From assembly GCA_937863385.1 (NCBI GenBank), contig CALMBW010000010.1, positions 1 to 64,000 on the forward strand: 64,000 nt of DNA. The letters run 5' to 3'. The stretch comes from an uncultured Actinomycetes bacterium (GTDB lineage Bacteria > Actinomycetota > CADDZG01 > WHSQ01). The position numbers and the translations under genes are program-made. A model generated the notes under the pieces. That model was not told the DNA's origin. It was given only the letters and a program-made list of their open reading frames with translations, and searched no databases. Below are positions 23,927 to 32,538 of this stretch, one piece after another (the stretch's first letter is position 1; the number at the start of each line of letters is the position of its first letter).

Positions 23927-26062
23927 CTAGGCACGGCTCACCTTGCCTTGCTCGGGCAGCCCGCTTGCGCTGGGGTTTAGCACCGGCAGGTGCAACCCCT
24001 TGAGCATCAAGGCATTGACGGCCACCAGGAGGCTCGATCCGGACATCGATAGAGCCGCGATCTCCGGCCGGAGCACCAGGCCGAAGCGCGGCTCCAGCAG
24101 CCCGGCCGCGATGGGAAGCGCGATCGCGTTGTACCCCACCGCCCATCCAAGGTTCTGGCGCATCTTTCGCAGGGTGCCCCGGCCGATCTTGAGCGCGGTC
24201 GCGACGTCGTGGGGGTCAGAGCGCATCAGCACGACATCAGCGGCTTCTATGGCTACGTCCGTGCCGGCCCCGATCGCTACACCCAGGTCGGCTTGGGCGA
24301 GGGCCGGCGCGTCGTTGACACCGTCGCCCACCATCGCGACTTTCTTGCCGGCCCGTTGGAGCTCGGAGATCTTGGCAGCCTTGTCTTGGGGGAGGACATC
24401 GGCGATCACGTCGTCGATGCCTAGGTCGGCAGCGATGCGTCTCGCCGTAGCCTCATTGTCTCCCGTCAGCATCACAACTTGTACCTGTGCAGCGTGCAGC
24501 TCCCTTACGGCAGCGGCCGCAGTTTCCCTTGCTGCGTCGGCGATAGCGATGAGCCCTGCTGGTTCCCCGTCGATCGCAACCGTCACGGCGGTGTGTCCGG
24601 TGGCGGTCAATCTGTCTCGTGCCTTGGATAGAGAACCGACGTGGATGCCTTCTCTCTCAAGAAGTCTCCGGTTACCCACAACGACCTGATGCCCCTCGAC
24701 CGTGCCGGTGGCCCCGTGACCGGCAATGCTCTGGAAGGAGGTCGCTTCAGCCCGTGGCACGCCCCGATCTTCTGCGGCCCTTACGACCGCCTCGGCGAGT
24801 GGGTGTTCCGACTGGCGCTCGATCGCGGCCACCAGCCTCAGCAGTTCGTTTTCGTTGTAGTCATCGGTGACCACACCGGTGACTTCGGGTTCACCTCGGG
24901 TGAGTGTGCCGGTCTTGTCCATCACGACGACATCGATGCGAGCCGATCTTTCGAGCGCCATCGCGTTCTTGAAGAGGATGCCCCGCTTTGCCCCTAGGCC
25001 GGCTCCGACCATGATCGCGGTGGGGGTGGCCAGACCAAGAGCATCAGGGCATGTGATGACCACGACCGTGATGGCGAACAGCAAGGCCTCGGAGACGTCA
25101 CGACCGGCGAGGAGCCAGGCAAGGAAGGTGACGCTGCCGCCGATGAGCGCCACGAATACCAGCCAGAAGGCGGCTCGATCGGCAAGACGTTGTCCGGGCG
25201 CTTTGGAGTTCTGTGCTTCCTGGACCAGTTTGACGATCTGGGCCAACGCGGTTTCGGAACCAACTTTGGTGGCGCGTACCCGCATAGCCCCGCTCTTGTT
25301 GATCGTGGCACCGATAACTTCATCCCCGGGGCCCTTGGAAACGGGAAGGCTCTCACCCGTAACCATCGACTCGTCAACCTCGCTTTGACCCTCTTGGACC
25401 ACGCCGTCGGCGGCGATCTTTGATCCGGGACGCACTACAAGAAGGTCTCCCACCACAACGTCAGCCGTTGGGATCTCGACCTCGTCTCCATCGCGGAGAA
25501 CGACAGCTCTAGGGGGCGCCAGGTCGAGGAGGGCTCGTATCGCATCATTGGCGCCACCACGTGCTCGCATCTCGAACCAATGTCCGAGCAGAACGAAAGC
25601 GGCAAGCACCGTTGCGGCTTCGTAGAAGACCTCACCTCCACCCGTTAGTGTGATTCCAAGCGAGTAGAGCCAGCCCGCACCGATCGCAACCGCGACTAGG
25701 ACCATCATGTCCAGCGTGTGTGCCTTGAGCGCCTGGTATGCGCCTTCGAAGAAGAGCCAAGCCGAGTAGCCCATCACGGGGAGGCTGAGGATCAGCATCC
25801 AAACGTCGTCGCGCATCCCGAAGGGGGCGGGCGTGCTGAAGCCGATGACCTCGCGTCCGATCGGGGACCACAGCAGGATGGGGATCGAGAACAGCAACGC
25901 CACCAAGAAGCGGCTGCGCATGTCTCGGACCATGCCATCCATCGACATCGGCGCGTGGGAACCTCCGTTGCCCTTGCCTGTTCCTGCATGGACGCCCGCG
26001 TCGCCATCCATGTGGGTTCCGTGTTGCCCTTCCGGCTTGCCTCGAACGCTTTCGGCCATCAT
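23927..26062 (-). CDS. Copper-type P1B ATPase (CopB-like, CPD motif)
   Basis: A 711-residue heavy-metal-exporting P-type ATPase. It has no HMA domain but a His/Met-rich N-terminus (about residues 13-47), eight helices, TGES (235-238), the phosphorylation motif DKTGTLT and the hinge GDGVNDAP. The metal-site motif in helix 6 is C338-P-D ([12 protein letters not shown]) rather than the CPC of Cu(I) pumps or CPH of CopB. Start at 26062 follows AAGGAGCG. A CsoR box lies 29 bases upstream, arguing for copper control; the transported ion remains uncertain because of CPD. Confidence 0.88.
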   Translation of the reverse strand: MMAESVRGKPEGQHGTHMDGDAGVHAGTGKGNGGSHAPMSMDGMVRDMRSRFLVALLFSIPILLWSPIGREVIGFSTPAPFGMRDDVWMLILSLPVMGYSAWLFFEGAYQALKAHTLDMMVLVAVAIGAGWLYSLGITLTGGGEVFYEAATVLAAFVLLGHWFEMRARGGANDAIRALLDLAPPRAVVLRDGDEVEIPTADVVVGDLLVVRPGSKIAADGVVQEGQSEVDESMVTGESLPVSKGPGDEVIGATINKSGAMRVRATKVGSETALAQIVKLVQEAQNSKAPGQRLADRAAFWLVFVALIGGSVTFLAWLLAGRDVSEALLFAITVVVITCPDALGLATPTAIMVGAGLGAKRGILFKNAMALERSARIDVVVMDKTGTLTRGEPEVTGVVTDDYNENELLRLVAAIERQSEHPLAEAVVRAAEDRGVPRAEATSFQSIAGHGATGTVEGHQVVVGNRRLLEREGIHVGSLSKARDRLTATGHTAVTVAIDGEPAGLIAIADAARETAAAAVRELHAAQVQVVMLTGDNEATARRIAADLGIDDVIADVLPQDKAAKISELQRAGKKVAMVGDGVNDAPALAQADLGVAIGAGTDVAIEAADVVLMRSDPHDVATALKIGRGTLRKMRQNLGWAVGYNAIALPIAAGLLEPRFGLVLRPEIAALSMSGSSLLVAVNALMLKGLHLPVLNPSASGLPEQGKVSRA

Positions 26063-26090
26063 CTCGGGTCGCTCCTTCCTACCTGGTACT

Positions 26091-26107
26091 ATACCCCCCT
26101 AGGGTAT
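26091..26107. promoter_or_regulatory. CsoR-type operator
   Basis: ATACCCCCCTAGGGTAT, identical in all 17 bases to the site upstream of the intact csoR at 17654-17670. It lies in the 78-base gap between the divergent P1B ATPase and the csoR pseudogene, so it can control both directions. Confidence 0.87.
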
Positions 26108-26140
26108 ATACGCAAGTGGTCACTCCGAAGGGGGGATTTG

Positions 26141-26410
26141 ATGCGCGGCTACTGCAGCAGGTAAACAAGAGACACTGCTTCGGCTTCGACGGAACGAAGG
26201 CCAGGCAGGGGGCATCCAGAAGATGGTGGATGAAGAAAGGTATTGCATCGATATCGTCCACAGGTGAACGCGCCGACCAGTGCTCTTAAACAGGTAGCGG
26301 TGGGTTTGCTCGATGATCACATCAGGCACTGTGTAGCGGATCAGACTGAAAGCGACAAGGACTTGATCCACGAGGCGACCGAGGCCGTCGATCGTCTCGT
26401 CAGATCGTAA
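26141..26410 (+). pseudogene. Frameshifted second csoR copy
   Basis: An ATG at 26141 after AAGGGGGGA starts MRGY and then hits a stop because of an apparent one-base insertion near 26153. In the next frame the CsoR sequence continues (RLRRNEGQ, GIQKMVDEERYCIDIV) until about 26260, where a one-base loss returns it to the original frame (SALKQVAVGLLDDHIRHCVA to the stop at 26408). The whole 89-codon length and all three copper ligands are recognisable, with many substitutions relative to the intact copy at 17.7 kb. Either a recent pseudogene or two compensating sequence errors. Confidence 0.8.
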
Positions 26411-26421
26411 GGAGGAGATAT

Positions 26422-27021
26422 ATGAAGCGGATATCAAGTGTTCCATCCGATCCGGCCGATGCAGCCACGGATCACGGACCACTCGGCCAGCATCGGGACC
26501 GGCCCACGTCGTCTCGATACGGTGCGAACCTCAAGTTGCTGGTGTTGGCGGGTGCCCTGGCCCTAGCGCTGATCACTGTTGCATGCGGAGGAAATGATGC
26601 GCCGAGCTCGTCTTCCTCCGATAACGGTCACGATTCCGGGTCGATGGACGGAGGTGTCATGGGCGAGGCGGCTGCTGAGTCCGAGGCGGATCGCACGATC
26701 GAGATCGTGATGCTAGACGAGCTCGCCTACGATCCCGCTGCCCTCGAAGTCTCCCAAGGCGATGTGGTCACTTTCGAGGTCGTCAATGACGGGAGTGCGC
26801 GACACGAGTTCGTGCTCGGCGATTCCGCCTATCAAGAGATGCACGAAGACGCCATGACGGACGATGGCAACCAAGGCATGACGGACAACGCTCTCAGCCT
26901 TGGCCCGGGGGAGAGTGGATCGCTCACCTGGCGGTTCACTGAGAGTGGGAAGGTCCTCTACGGGTGTCACGAGCCCGGTCACTACGAGGGCGGCATGGTG
27001 GGAACGATCGAAGTCGAGTAG
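26422..27021 (+). CDS. Membrane-anchored cupredoxin
   Basis: A 199-residue protein; ATG follows GGAGGAGA. An N-terminal basic stretch is followed by a hydrophobic segment ending in TVACGG near residue 54, a plausible lipobox although the region before it is unusually long. A Ser/Asp/Met-rich linker leads to a cupredoxin domain with a His (ARHEFVLG) and the copper loop YGCHEPGHYEGGMVG (C, H, M). Located 11 bases after the csoR pseudogene under the same operator, so probably part of copper resistance: an outside copper-binding or copper-oxidising partner of the ATPase. Confidence 0.87.
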   Translation: MKRISSVPSDPADAATDHGPLGQHRDRPTSSRYGANLKLLVLAGALALALITVACGGNDAPSSSSSDNGHDSGSMDGGVMGEAAAESEADRTIEIVMLDELAYDPAALEVSQGDVVTFEVVNDGSARHEFVLGDSAYQEMHEDAMTDDGNQGMTDNALSLGPGESGSLTWRFTESGKVLYGCHEPGHYEGGMVGTIEVE

Positions 27022-27042
27022 CGCTTAGGGAAGGAAGCGACT

Positions 27043-27076
27043 CCCCCTGGTCATGGCGGGGCCACGACCGGAGGGG
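27043..27076. terminator. Imperfect hairpin between convergent genes
   Basis: A GC-rich stem with a few mismatches (CCCCCTGGTC against GACCGGAGGGG, with inner TGGC/GCCA) lies between the ends of the cupredoxin gene and the methyltransferase gene. It is positioned as a shared terminator, but without a T-run. Confidence 0.4.
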
Positions 27077-27116
27077 ACGGGCGCTGGAGCCTGCAGTGTG
27101 GATGGGGGGTGCGGGG

Positions 27117-27800
27117 TCAGCCGGGCATGTCGATGGTGAGGACCCTGAAGGCACCGTGCTTCGGCGCGAGATGTGCCACCTTTTCGAGCCACGGGCCGAC
27201 GAAGTTCAAACCGGGAAACGCCCGCGGTGCAAGAAGCACCGTAGAGATCCTGACGCTACCGTGCGGCGTCGCTAGACGAAGAAGTTCGTTGTGGGACAGG
27301 AAACGGGCATCGCACCACGAACCTGAGTGAAGCCTCTGCCGGTTCACCAGCCCCCACGGACTTCGAGGGTTGAGTGTTCCGATCACGACGCGTCCTCCGG
27401 GGCGTGTCACTCTCGCCAATTGGGCCATCGCCTTGGCCGGATCGGATACGAACTCGAGGACGGTGGTGGACATCGTTACGTCGAAGGTGTCGTCGTGGAA
27501 GGGCAGCGCCTCCACCAACGCGCAGACACAGCGACCTTGAAGCCGGGTCTTGGCTACGCCCAACATGTCGAGGTTCGCGTCTATCCCGATCACGGTGACG
27601 GCGCGGCCGGCGAGCGCGGTGGAGAAGCGGCCCGTGCCGCAACCTGCGTCCAGTACGGTCAGTCCATCTTTTGGTGGGAACGCCCGCCTTATCGCCTTGG
27701 ACTCGATCGCCGACGCATAGCTGCCCCAGGGATCATCGAACCAGCGGTCGTAGGTGAGTCCCGATCGGTTCCGCTTGTTCGCGATCCGCGCTGTGGTCAT
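27117..27800 (-). CDS. Class I SAM-dependent methyltransferase
   Basis: A 227-residue methyltransferase with the UbiE/Methyltransf_11 pattern: motif I VLDAGCGTGRFSTALAG, an acidic loop after strand 2 (GIDANLDML), motif II-like FDVTMSTTVLEFV and RVTRPGGRVVIGTLN. The substrate is unknown. It begins 6 bases after the ArsR-rhodanese gene stop, so the pair is one operon; methylation of a metalloid or a thiol is conceivable from context but not supported by residues. Confidence 0.85.
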   Translation of the reverse strand: MTTARIANKRNRSGLTYDRWFDDPWGSYASAIESKAIRRAFPPKDGLTVLDAGCGTGRFSTALAGRAVTVIGIDANLDMLGVAKTRLQGRCVCALVEALPFHDDTFDVTMSTTVLEFVSDPAKAMAQLARVTRPGGRVVIGTLNPRSPWGLVNRQRLHSGSWCDARFLSHNELLRLATPHGSVRISTVLLAPRAFPGLNFVGPWLEKVAHLAPKHGAFRVLTIDMPG

Positions 27801-27806
27801 GTTGCT

Positions 27807-28487
27807 TCATGTTTCCTTTGTCCCCGTGGCTACGGGTAACCCAGCCCGCTTCCACTCGGGGAAGCCTTCCTCGAGTCGAAGCGCGGTGAAGCCGGCGTTG
27901 CGAAGTCTGGTCATAGCCTCGGGTGCCAGTACGCAGTAAGGTCCGCGACAGTAGGCGACCACGGCGACCCCCTCGGGGAACAGGTGGATGCGTTCTTCGA
28001 GTTGGGCGAGTGGAACCGAGATCGCGCCCGGGATGTGCCCGGCCGCGTACTCTTCCTGCGGACGAACGTCGATCACGATGGCGGTGCCACTCTGGATCCG
28101 CTGAAGGAGATCTTCCCGGCCGACCGGCTCGAACTCATCATGCTCATCGAAGTACTCGCGTGCGATCCGGTCTACCTCCGCGAGATGGTTGCGAGCGATG
28201 TCGCGGAGCATGAAGTAGAGGTTGGAGACGCCATCGTCGGCCAGCCGATAGAAGACGCGCGTCCCTTCCTTGCGGGTCTCCACGAGGCGGGCGAGACGTA
28301 GCTCTTTGAGTTGAGCCGAAGCGTTCTTGACCGTCATGTTCGCTGCCCGGGCGAGCCCGTCGACGCTGCGCTCGGCTTGGCAGAGGAGATCCAGCAACTC
28401 GATCCGTTTGGGACTGGCGACCGCCTTGGCGACTCGGGCGAATTGCTCGTATAGGGAGTCCTTGACCTCGCGGCTGTTGTTCACCAC
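27807..28487 (-). CDS. ArsR-type regulator fused to a rhodanese domain
   Basis: A 226-residue two-domain protein. Residues about 10-105 form an ArsR winged helix (ASPKRIELLDLLCQAERSVDGLARA, then a recognition helix in MTVKNASAQLKELRLARLV). Residues about 120-220 form a rhodanese domain with IVIDVRPQEEYAAGHIPGA and active-site loop YCRGPYC. The fusion suggests a regulator that senses sulfane sulfur through a persulfidated cysteine. It is divergent from a persulfide-dioxygenase-like gene, with palindromes between them. Tandem GTG starts. Confidence 0.9.
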   Translation of the reverse strand: MVNNSREVKDSLYEQFARVAKAVASPKRIELLDLLCQAERSVDGLARAANMTVKNASAQLKELRLARLVETRKEGTRVFYRLADDGVSNLYFMLRDIARNHLAEVDRIAREYFDEHDEFEPVGREDLLQRIQSGTAIVIDVRPQEEYAAGHIPGAISVPLAQLEERIHLFPEGVAVVAYCRGPYCVLAPEAMTRLRNAGFTALRLEEGFPEWKRAGLPVATGTKET

Positions 28488-28506
28488 GCCATCCTACCCA
28501 GGGTTC

Positions 28507-28542
28507 GCCTATATCTAGAGTTCGTTAGAATATAGGTATTCT
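28507..28542. promoter_or_regulatory. Probable ArsR operator in a divergent promoter
   Basis: An AT-rich island with overlapping inverted repeats: AGAATA-TAGG-TATTCT (28527-28542) and CCTATAT (28508-28514) facing ATATAGG (28530-28536). It sits 20 bases upstream of the ArsR-rhodanese start and 65 bases upstream of the metallo-beta-lactamase gene, the expected place for autoregulation and control of both. A direct repeat ACTCGATCG follows at 28543-28551 and 28554-28562. Confidence 0.65.
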
Positions 28543-28606
28543 ACTCGATCGTTACTCGATCGCCCGGGCGGGCCCCACTGCTGAGGGCGCGGAGAAGGAG
28601 GCGCGT

Positions 28607-29959
28607 ATGACAGAGATCATCACCTTCCCGGATGAGGGGCTGGGCAACTCCTCTTATGGAGTGGACCTCGGTGACAGACGCCTGCTGGTGCTCGACCCCG
28701 TCCGTGACCCCAGTGTTTACTTGCGCGTGGCGCAACAGCAAGGCTTCGAGATCTCCTTTTCGGTAGAGACCCATCTGCATGCCGACTTCGTTTCCGGGAG
28801 CCGGGAGCTGGCGGCTAGAGGCGCTACCGTCGTCGCATCGAGGGCCTCCGGACTCGGGTTCCCCCACCGGTCGCTGGTCGACGGCGATGAGCTGGACCTG
28901 GGCGGGCTAACGCTCAAGGCCCTCGGCACGCCCGGTCACACGCCCGAGCACCTGTCCTACTTGTTGCTCGACGGCCAACGCGAGCTCGCACTTTTCAGCG
29001 GAGGAGCGCTGCTTCCCGGGTCGGTGGCTCGGACCGATCTGATCGCGCCCGAACGGACAGAGGAGTTGGCGCGTCAGTTGTTCCGCTCGTTGGCCTCGAA
29101 GGTCTGGAGTCTTCCAGACGATCTCATCGTTTATCCCACCCATGGGACCGGTGTGACCTTCTGTGCCGCCGTTGATGGGGCATCGCGTACCACCACTACG
29201 GTCGGCGAAGAGAAGACAACCAATCCGCTTCTCAAGGATGCGGACGAGGACGAGTTCGTGAAACGGCTGCTCACCGGATATGGGAGCTATCCGAACTACT
29301 TCCTGTATCTGCGCGAAGTGAACAGAGAGGGACCGCACGTTTACGGCGAGCGCCCCCCGGCCCTCGAACCGCTCTCGGCCGATCGCGTCCGCGGACTGAT
29401 GAGGCGCGGTGCCGAGGTGGTGGACGTGCGCTCGATAGCGGACTTCGCCGAGTGTCATATACCCGGGTCGCTGTCCAACGAGCTACGCCCGGTGTTCGCC
29501 ACCTGGCTCGGTTGGTTGGTTGAGCGTGATCGAGAACTCATCTTCGTGCTCAACGACGATCAAGACAGGGCCGAGCTGGTGCGGCAGTGTCTCAAGGTCG
29601 GCTACGAGAAGATCGTGGGTGAGTTGGAAGGCGGGATGGCCGCGTGGGCTGCAGCGGGGCTCCCGATGAGCCGCACCGGTTTGGTTACGCCGGGCCAACT
29701 CTCGGACACGAATGCCAGGATCCTTGATGTACGCCAAGAGAGTGAGTTCGTGTCCAAGCATGTCAAGACGGCCCGCCACGTCGAGCTGGGTTCGCTTCCA
29801 CTTCGAGCCTCCGAGTTCTTGAACGGTGGATCGGTCGTCATGTGTGGGCACGGCGAGCGTGCGATGACCGGCGCCAGCTTGCTTGAACGGGCGGGGAGCG
29901 ACGACGTGTCGGTCCTTGTCGGGGGCCCAGAGGATGTTCCCGTAGGCCTTCTCACTTGA
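28607..29959 (+). CDS. Persulfide-dioxygenase-like MBL fold protein with two rhodanese domains
   Basis: A 450-residue protein. Residues 1-230 are a metallo-beta-lactamase fold with THLHADF (H56, H58, D60), GTPGHTPEH (H111) and PTHGTG. Two rhodanese domains follow: one near 265-355 without an active-site cysteine, one near 365-450 with loop MCGHGERAMT. Related proteins (ETHE1/PDO, CstB) oxidise persulfides to sulfite or thiosulfate. The usual iron-ligand Asp (TGD) is Gly here (FSGGALLPGS), a variant I associate with an actinobacterial subgroup, so dioxygenase activity is uncertain. Divergent from the ArsR-rhodanese regulator. Confidence 0.85.
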   Translation: MTEIITFPDEGLGNSSYGVDLGDRRLLVLDPVRDPSVYLRVAQQQGFEISFSVETHLHADFVSGSRELAARGATVVASRASGLGFPHRSLVDGDELDLGGLTLKALGTPGHTPEHLSYLLLDGQRELALFSGGALLPGSVARTDLIAPERTEELARQLFRSLASKVWSLPDDLIVYPTHGTGVTFCAAVDGASRTTTTVGEEKTTNPLLKDADEDEFVKRLLTGYGSYPNYFLYLREVNREGPHVYGERPPALEPLSADRVRGLMRRGAEVVDVRSIADFAECHIPGSLSNELRPVFATWLGWLVERDRELIFVLNDDQDRAELVRQCLKVGYEKIVGELEGGMAAWAAAGLPMSRTGLVTPGQLSDTNARILDVRQESEFVSKHVKTARHVELGSLPLRASEFLNGGSVVMCGHGERAMTGASLLERAGSDDVSVLVGGPEDVPVGLLT

Positions 29960-31227
29960 AGCGGAAGGTTTCTGGGCGTGAAGCGCCCATCTCTCTCGGG
30001 ATGAGGGCCAATCTGGCTCAGTTCTCGCTGTTGGTTGGGGTCAACGCTTTGGTAGGAGGGATGGTCGGCCAGGAACGGACGGTCCTCCCATTGCTGGCCG
30101 AGCGGGTGTTCGGACTCCGGGCATTCACTGCGGCCCTGACCTTCATCATTGCTTTCGGAGCGGTTAAAGCCGCGACGAACTTCTTTGCCGGCGCCCTATC
30201 GGACCGTTTCGGTCGCAGACCCGTACTGATCACCGGATGGATCATCGGTATTCCCGTTCCGCTCATGTTGATGTGGGCGCCCTCTTGGGGCTGGGTCATC
30301 GCTGCCAATGTGTTGCTGGGGTTGAACCAGGGCCTGACGTGGTCGACGACCGTCATCATGAAGATCGATCTGGCGGGACCTGAACGCCGTGGTCTGGCCA
30401 TGGGTCTCAACGAAGCTGCGGGTTACGGTGCGGTTGCCGTCACGGCGCTTGCAACCGGGTACATCGCACAGCGTTGGGGATTGCGACCCGAGCCGTTCTT
30501 CCTGGGTCTCGCCTACGCAGGTCTTGGTCTCGCGCTTTCGCTGTTCGTGGTGCGAGAAACACGCGGCCACGCCCATCATGAGGCCGAGGAACATGTCACG
30601 GCCGGAAAGGGCCTGCATCATGGTCTGACCGCGTCGGAAGTGTTCGTTCTCACCAGTTTCCGTGAACCGGCCTTGTCCTCGGTGAGTCAGGCCGGATTGG
30701 TCAACAACCTGAACGACGGACTTGCTTGGGGTCTGTTCCCACTGCTGTTCGCGAGTGGTGGTCTTTCTACGGCGTCCATCGGGATCCTGGCAGCGCTGTA
30801 TCCCGCCGTGTGGGGCATGGGTCAACTCGTGACGGGACCGCTGTCTGACAGACTCGGGCGCAAGTGGCTCATAGCGGGGGGGATGTGGACGCAAGCCGTG
30901 GCCATCGGTCTGATAGCGGCCTCCTCGACCTTTCCCATGTGGGCAGCGGGTGCTGTGATCCTCGGTGCGGGCACGGCCATGGTGTATCCGACTCTGTTGG
31001 CCGCGATCGCCGATGTGGCGCACCCGAACTGGCGCGCGTCATCCGTCGGCGTGTACCGGCTGTGGCGCGATGGGGGATTCGCCGTCGGCGCGATGCTCGC
31101 CGGGTTCCTCGCCGACGCTTTCAACATCGAGACTGCGATCTGGGCGGTTGCCGCTCTCACGGCCGCGTCCGGCGCTGTTGTCGCCGTGCGCATGTACGAA
31201 ACCCTCCCGGGCGAGCGAGTGACTTAG
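29956..31227 (+). CDS. Major facilitator superfamily transporter
   Basis: Up to 423 residues, twelve helices, with the MFS loop motif DRFGRRPVLITG after helix 2 and its second-half copy SDRLGRKWLIAGG. A TTG at 29956 overlaps the preceding stop (TTGA), giving translational coupling; ATG 30001 is the alternative. The His-rich loop HAHHEAEEH in the middle is unusual. Cotranscription with the persulfide-dioxygenase-like gene suggests export of sulfite or thiosulfate, or metal/sulfur stress efflux, but the substrate cannot be read. Confidence 0.85.
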   Translation: MKRKVSGREAPISLGMRANLAQFSLLVGVNALVGGMVGQERTVLPLLAERVFGLRAFTAALTFIIAFGAVKAATNFFAGALSDRFGRRPVLITGWIIGIPVPLMLMWAPSWGWVIAANVLLGLNQGLTWSTTVIMKIDLAGPERRGLAMGLNEAAGYGAVAVTALATGYIAQRWGLRPEPFFLGLAYAGLGLALSLFVVRETRGHAHHEAEEHVTAGKGLHHGLTASEVFVLTSFREPALSSVSQAGLVNNLNDGLAWGLFPLLFASGGLSTASIGILAALYPAVWGMGQLVTGPLSDRLGRKWLIAGGMWTQAVAIGLIAASSTFPMWAAGAVILGAGTAMVYPTLLAAIADVAHPNWRASSVGVYRLWRDGGFAVGAMLAGFLADAFNIETAIWAVAALTAASGAVVAVRMYETLPGERVT

Positions 31228-31273
31228 CGCCCGTCTGGGGCCGCACGACGATCGCGCGTCGCTTTGTCCTTGC

Positions 31274-32317
31274 TCAGTGGGCATGGGCGGCGACATCGTC
31301 GAGCTTCTCAGCCTCGGCCGAATAGCGCCCGCTGCGGGCCAGGCTGTTCATCTTCGCGCGATGATGGAGCGCCTGTTGGGCTTGCTCTATGGCGGTCTGA
31401 TCGGCGGCCCAGATGCGTAGCGCCGGCCCCTGAAGGGCGCGGGCATAGGAGAAGGTCAGTTGCCAAGGCGATCGCTGTTTGGTGCGATTCATCGCGTTGA
31501 GGTGGGCGGAGGCGTCCTCGTCCGTCTGGCCTCCCGACAGGAAGGCTATGCCGGGCACTTCGGCCGGAACGACTGCTCGCATACACGAGATGGTCGCCGC
31601 GGCGACTTCTTCGACAGGCGCTTGTTCCGGGCAGTCTTTTCCGGGGAGCACCATGTTCGCCTTGAGGATGATGCCGCCGAGGAAGACTCGTTGATCGTGT
31701 AGCTCGTCGAAGACCTTCTTCAATGTTTCGGTAGTCGTCATGAGGCATGTTTCGAGCGAGTGATCTCCCTCCATCATGACTTCGGGCTCGACGATCGGGA
31801 CGATGTTCGCCTCTTGACAGAGGGCCGCGTAGCGGGCGAGCGCGTGGGCGTTCGTGTGGAGGCAATAGCCGCTGGGGATACCGTCCCCGATCGCGATCAC
31901 AGCGCGCCATTTGGCAAAACGTGCCCCTATGTCGCGGTAGTGGCTCAAGCGGTCACGCAGGCCGTCCAAGCCTTCGGTCACGGTCTCGTGCGGTGCCCCC
32001 GCAAGAGGTTTCGCGCCCGTATCCACCTTGATGCCGGGAAGGATCCCCGATCCGGCGAGGAAGCTGGGGAACGGGGTTCCGTCTGCGACGGATTGGTGGA
32101 TCGTCTCGTCGTACATGATCACGCCGCTGATGAATCTGCTCAGACCGGGGGTCGAGAACAGCATCTCCCGGTAGGAGCGGCGGCTTTCTTCGGTGGAGGT
32201 AACCCCGAGGGAGTCGAATCGCTTCGTTAGCGTGGGCGAGCTTTCATCCGCGGCAAGGACCCCCTTGCCCTCACCAACAAGTTGCGCGGCAACCTCAGCG
32301 AGTACCTCACGGTTCAT
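31274..32317 (-). CDS. Class I fructose-bisphosphate aldolase
   Basis: A 347-residue Schiff-base aldolase joining glyceraldehyde-3-phosphate and dihydroxyacetone phosphate (also sedoheptulose bisphosphate in the Calvin cycle). Landmarks: KGVLAADESSPTLTKRF near residue 20, IVPIVEPEVMM, the lysine region GIILKANMVLPG, and AFLSGGQTDEDA. The start at 32317 follows GAAGGAGA. It is the last gene of the cbbLSX unit, separated from cbbX by a small ORF. This is the eukaryote-like class I type, less common in bacteria than class II. Confidence 0.93.
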   Translation of the reverse strand: MNREVLAEVAAQLVGEGKGVLAADESSPTLTKRFDSLGVTSTEESRRSYREMLFSTPGLSRFISGVIMYDETIHQSVADGTPFPSFLAGSGILPGIKVDTGAKPLAGAPHETVTEGLDGLRDRLSHYRDIGARFAKWRAVIAIGDGIPSGYCLHTNAHALARYAALCQEANIVPIVEPEVMMEGDHSLETCLMTTTETLKKVFDELHDQRVFLGGIILKANMVLPGKDCPEQAPVEEVAAATISCMRAVVPAEVPGIAFLSGGQTDEDASAHLNAMNRTKQRSPWQLTFSYARALQGPALRIWAADQTAIEQAQQALHHRAKMNSLARSGRYSAEAEKLDDVAAHAH

Positions 32318-32327
32318 GACGTCTCCT

Positions 32328-32495
32328 TCAGTCGGGGTCTTCCATGTAGCCGTCATCGAAGTGATCGAAATGATGTTGCAAGGAGTCGAGGCTGTAGGTG
32401 ACGAGTTCGTCCTCTTCCCACACGGCCCCAAGTACCTCCGCGAGGCGAAGGTCATTCAGACCTTGAGGCTCTGCTCCCGTCCATTGAAAGCCCAC
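32328..32495 (-). CDS. Small acidic ORF between cbbX and aldolase
   Basis: A GTG at 32495 opens 55 codons ending 10 bases before the aldolase start. The peptide is acidic and aromatic (GFQWTGAEPQGLNDLRL at the start, LQHHFDHFDDGYMEDPD at the end), with codon choices like its neighbours. The frame stays open to about 32555 without another start codon, and no strong ribosome site is visible. No family recognised; not CP12, whose cysteines are missing. Could be a real carbon-fixation accessory protein or a remnant. Confidence 0.45.
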   Translation of the reverse strand: MGFQWTGAEPQGLNDLRLAEVLGAVWEEDELVTYSLDSLQHHFDHFDDGYMEDPD

Positions 32496-32538
32496 GACGG
32501 TCGTCGGGTCGAGGCGGCCTAGAACAACGCGGGTTTGG

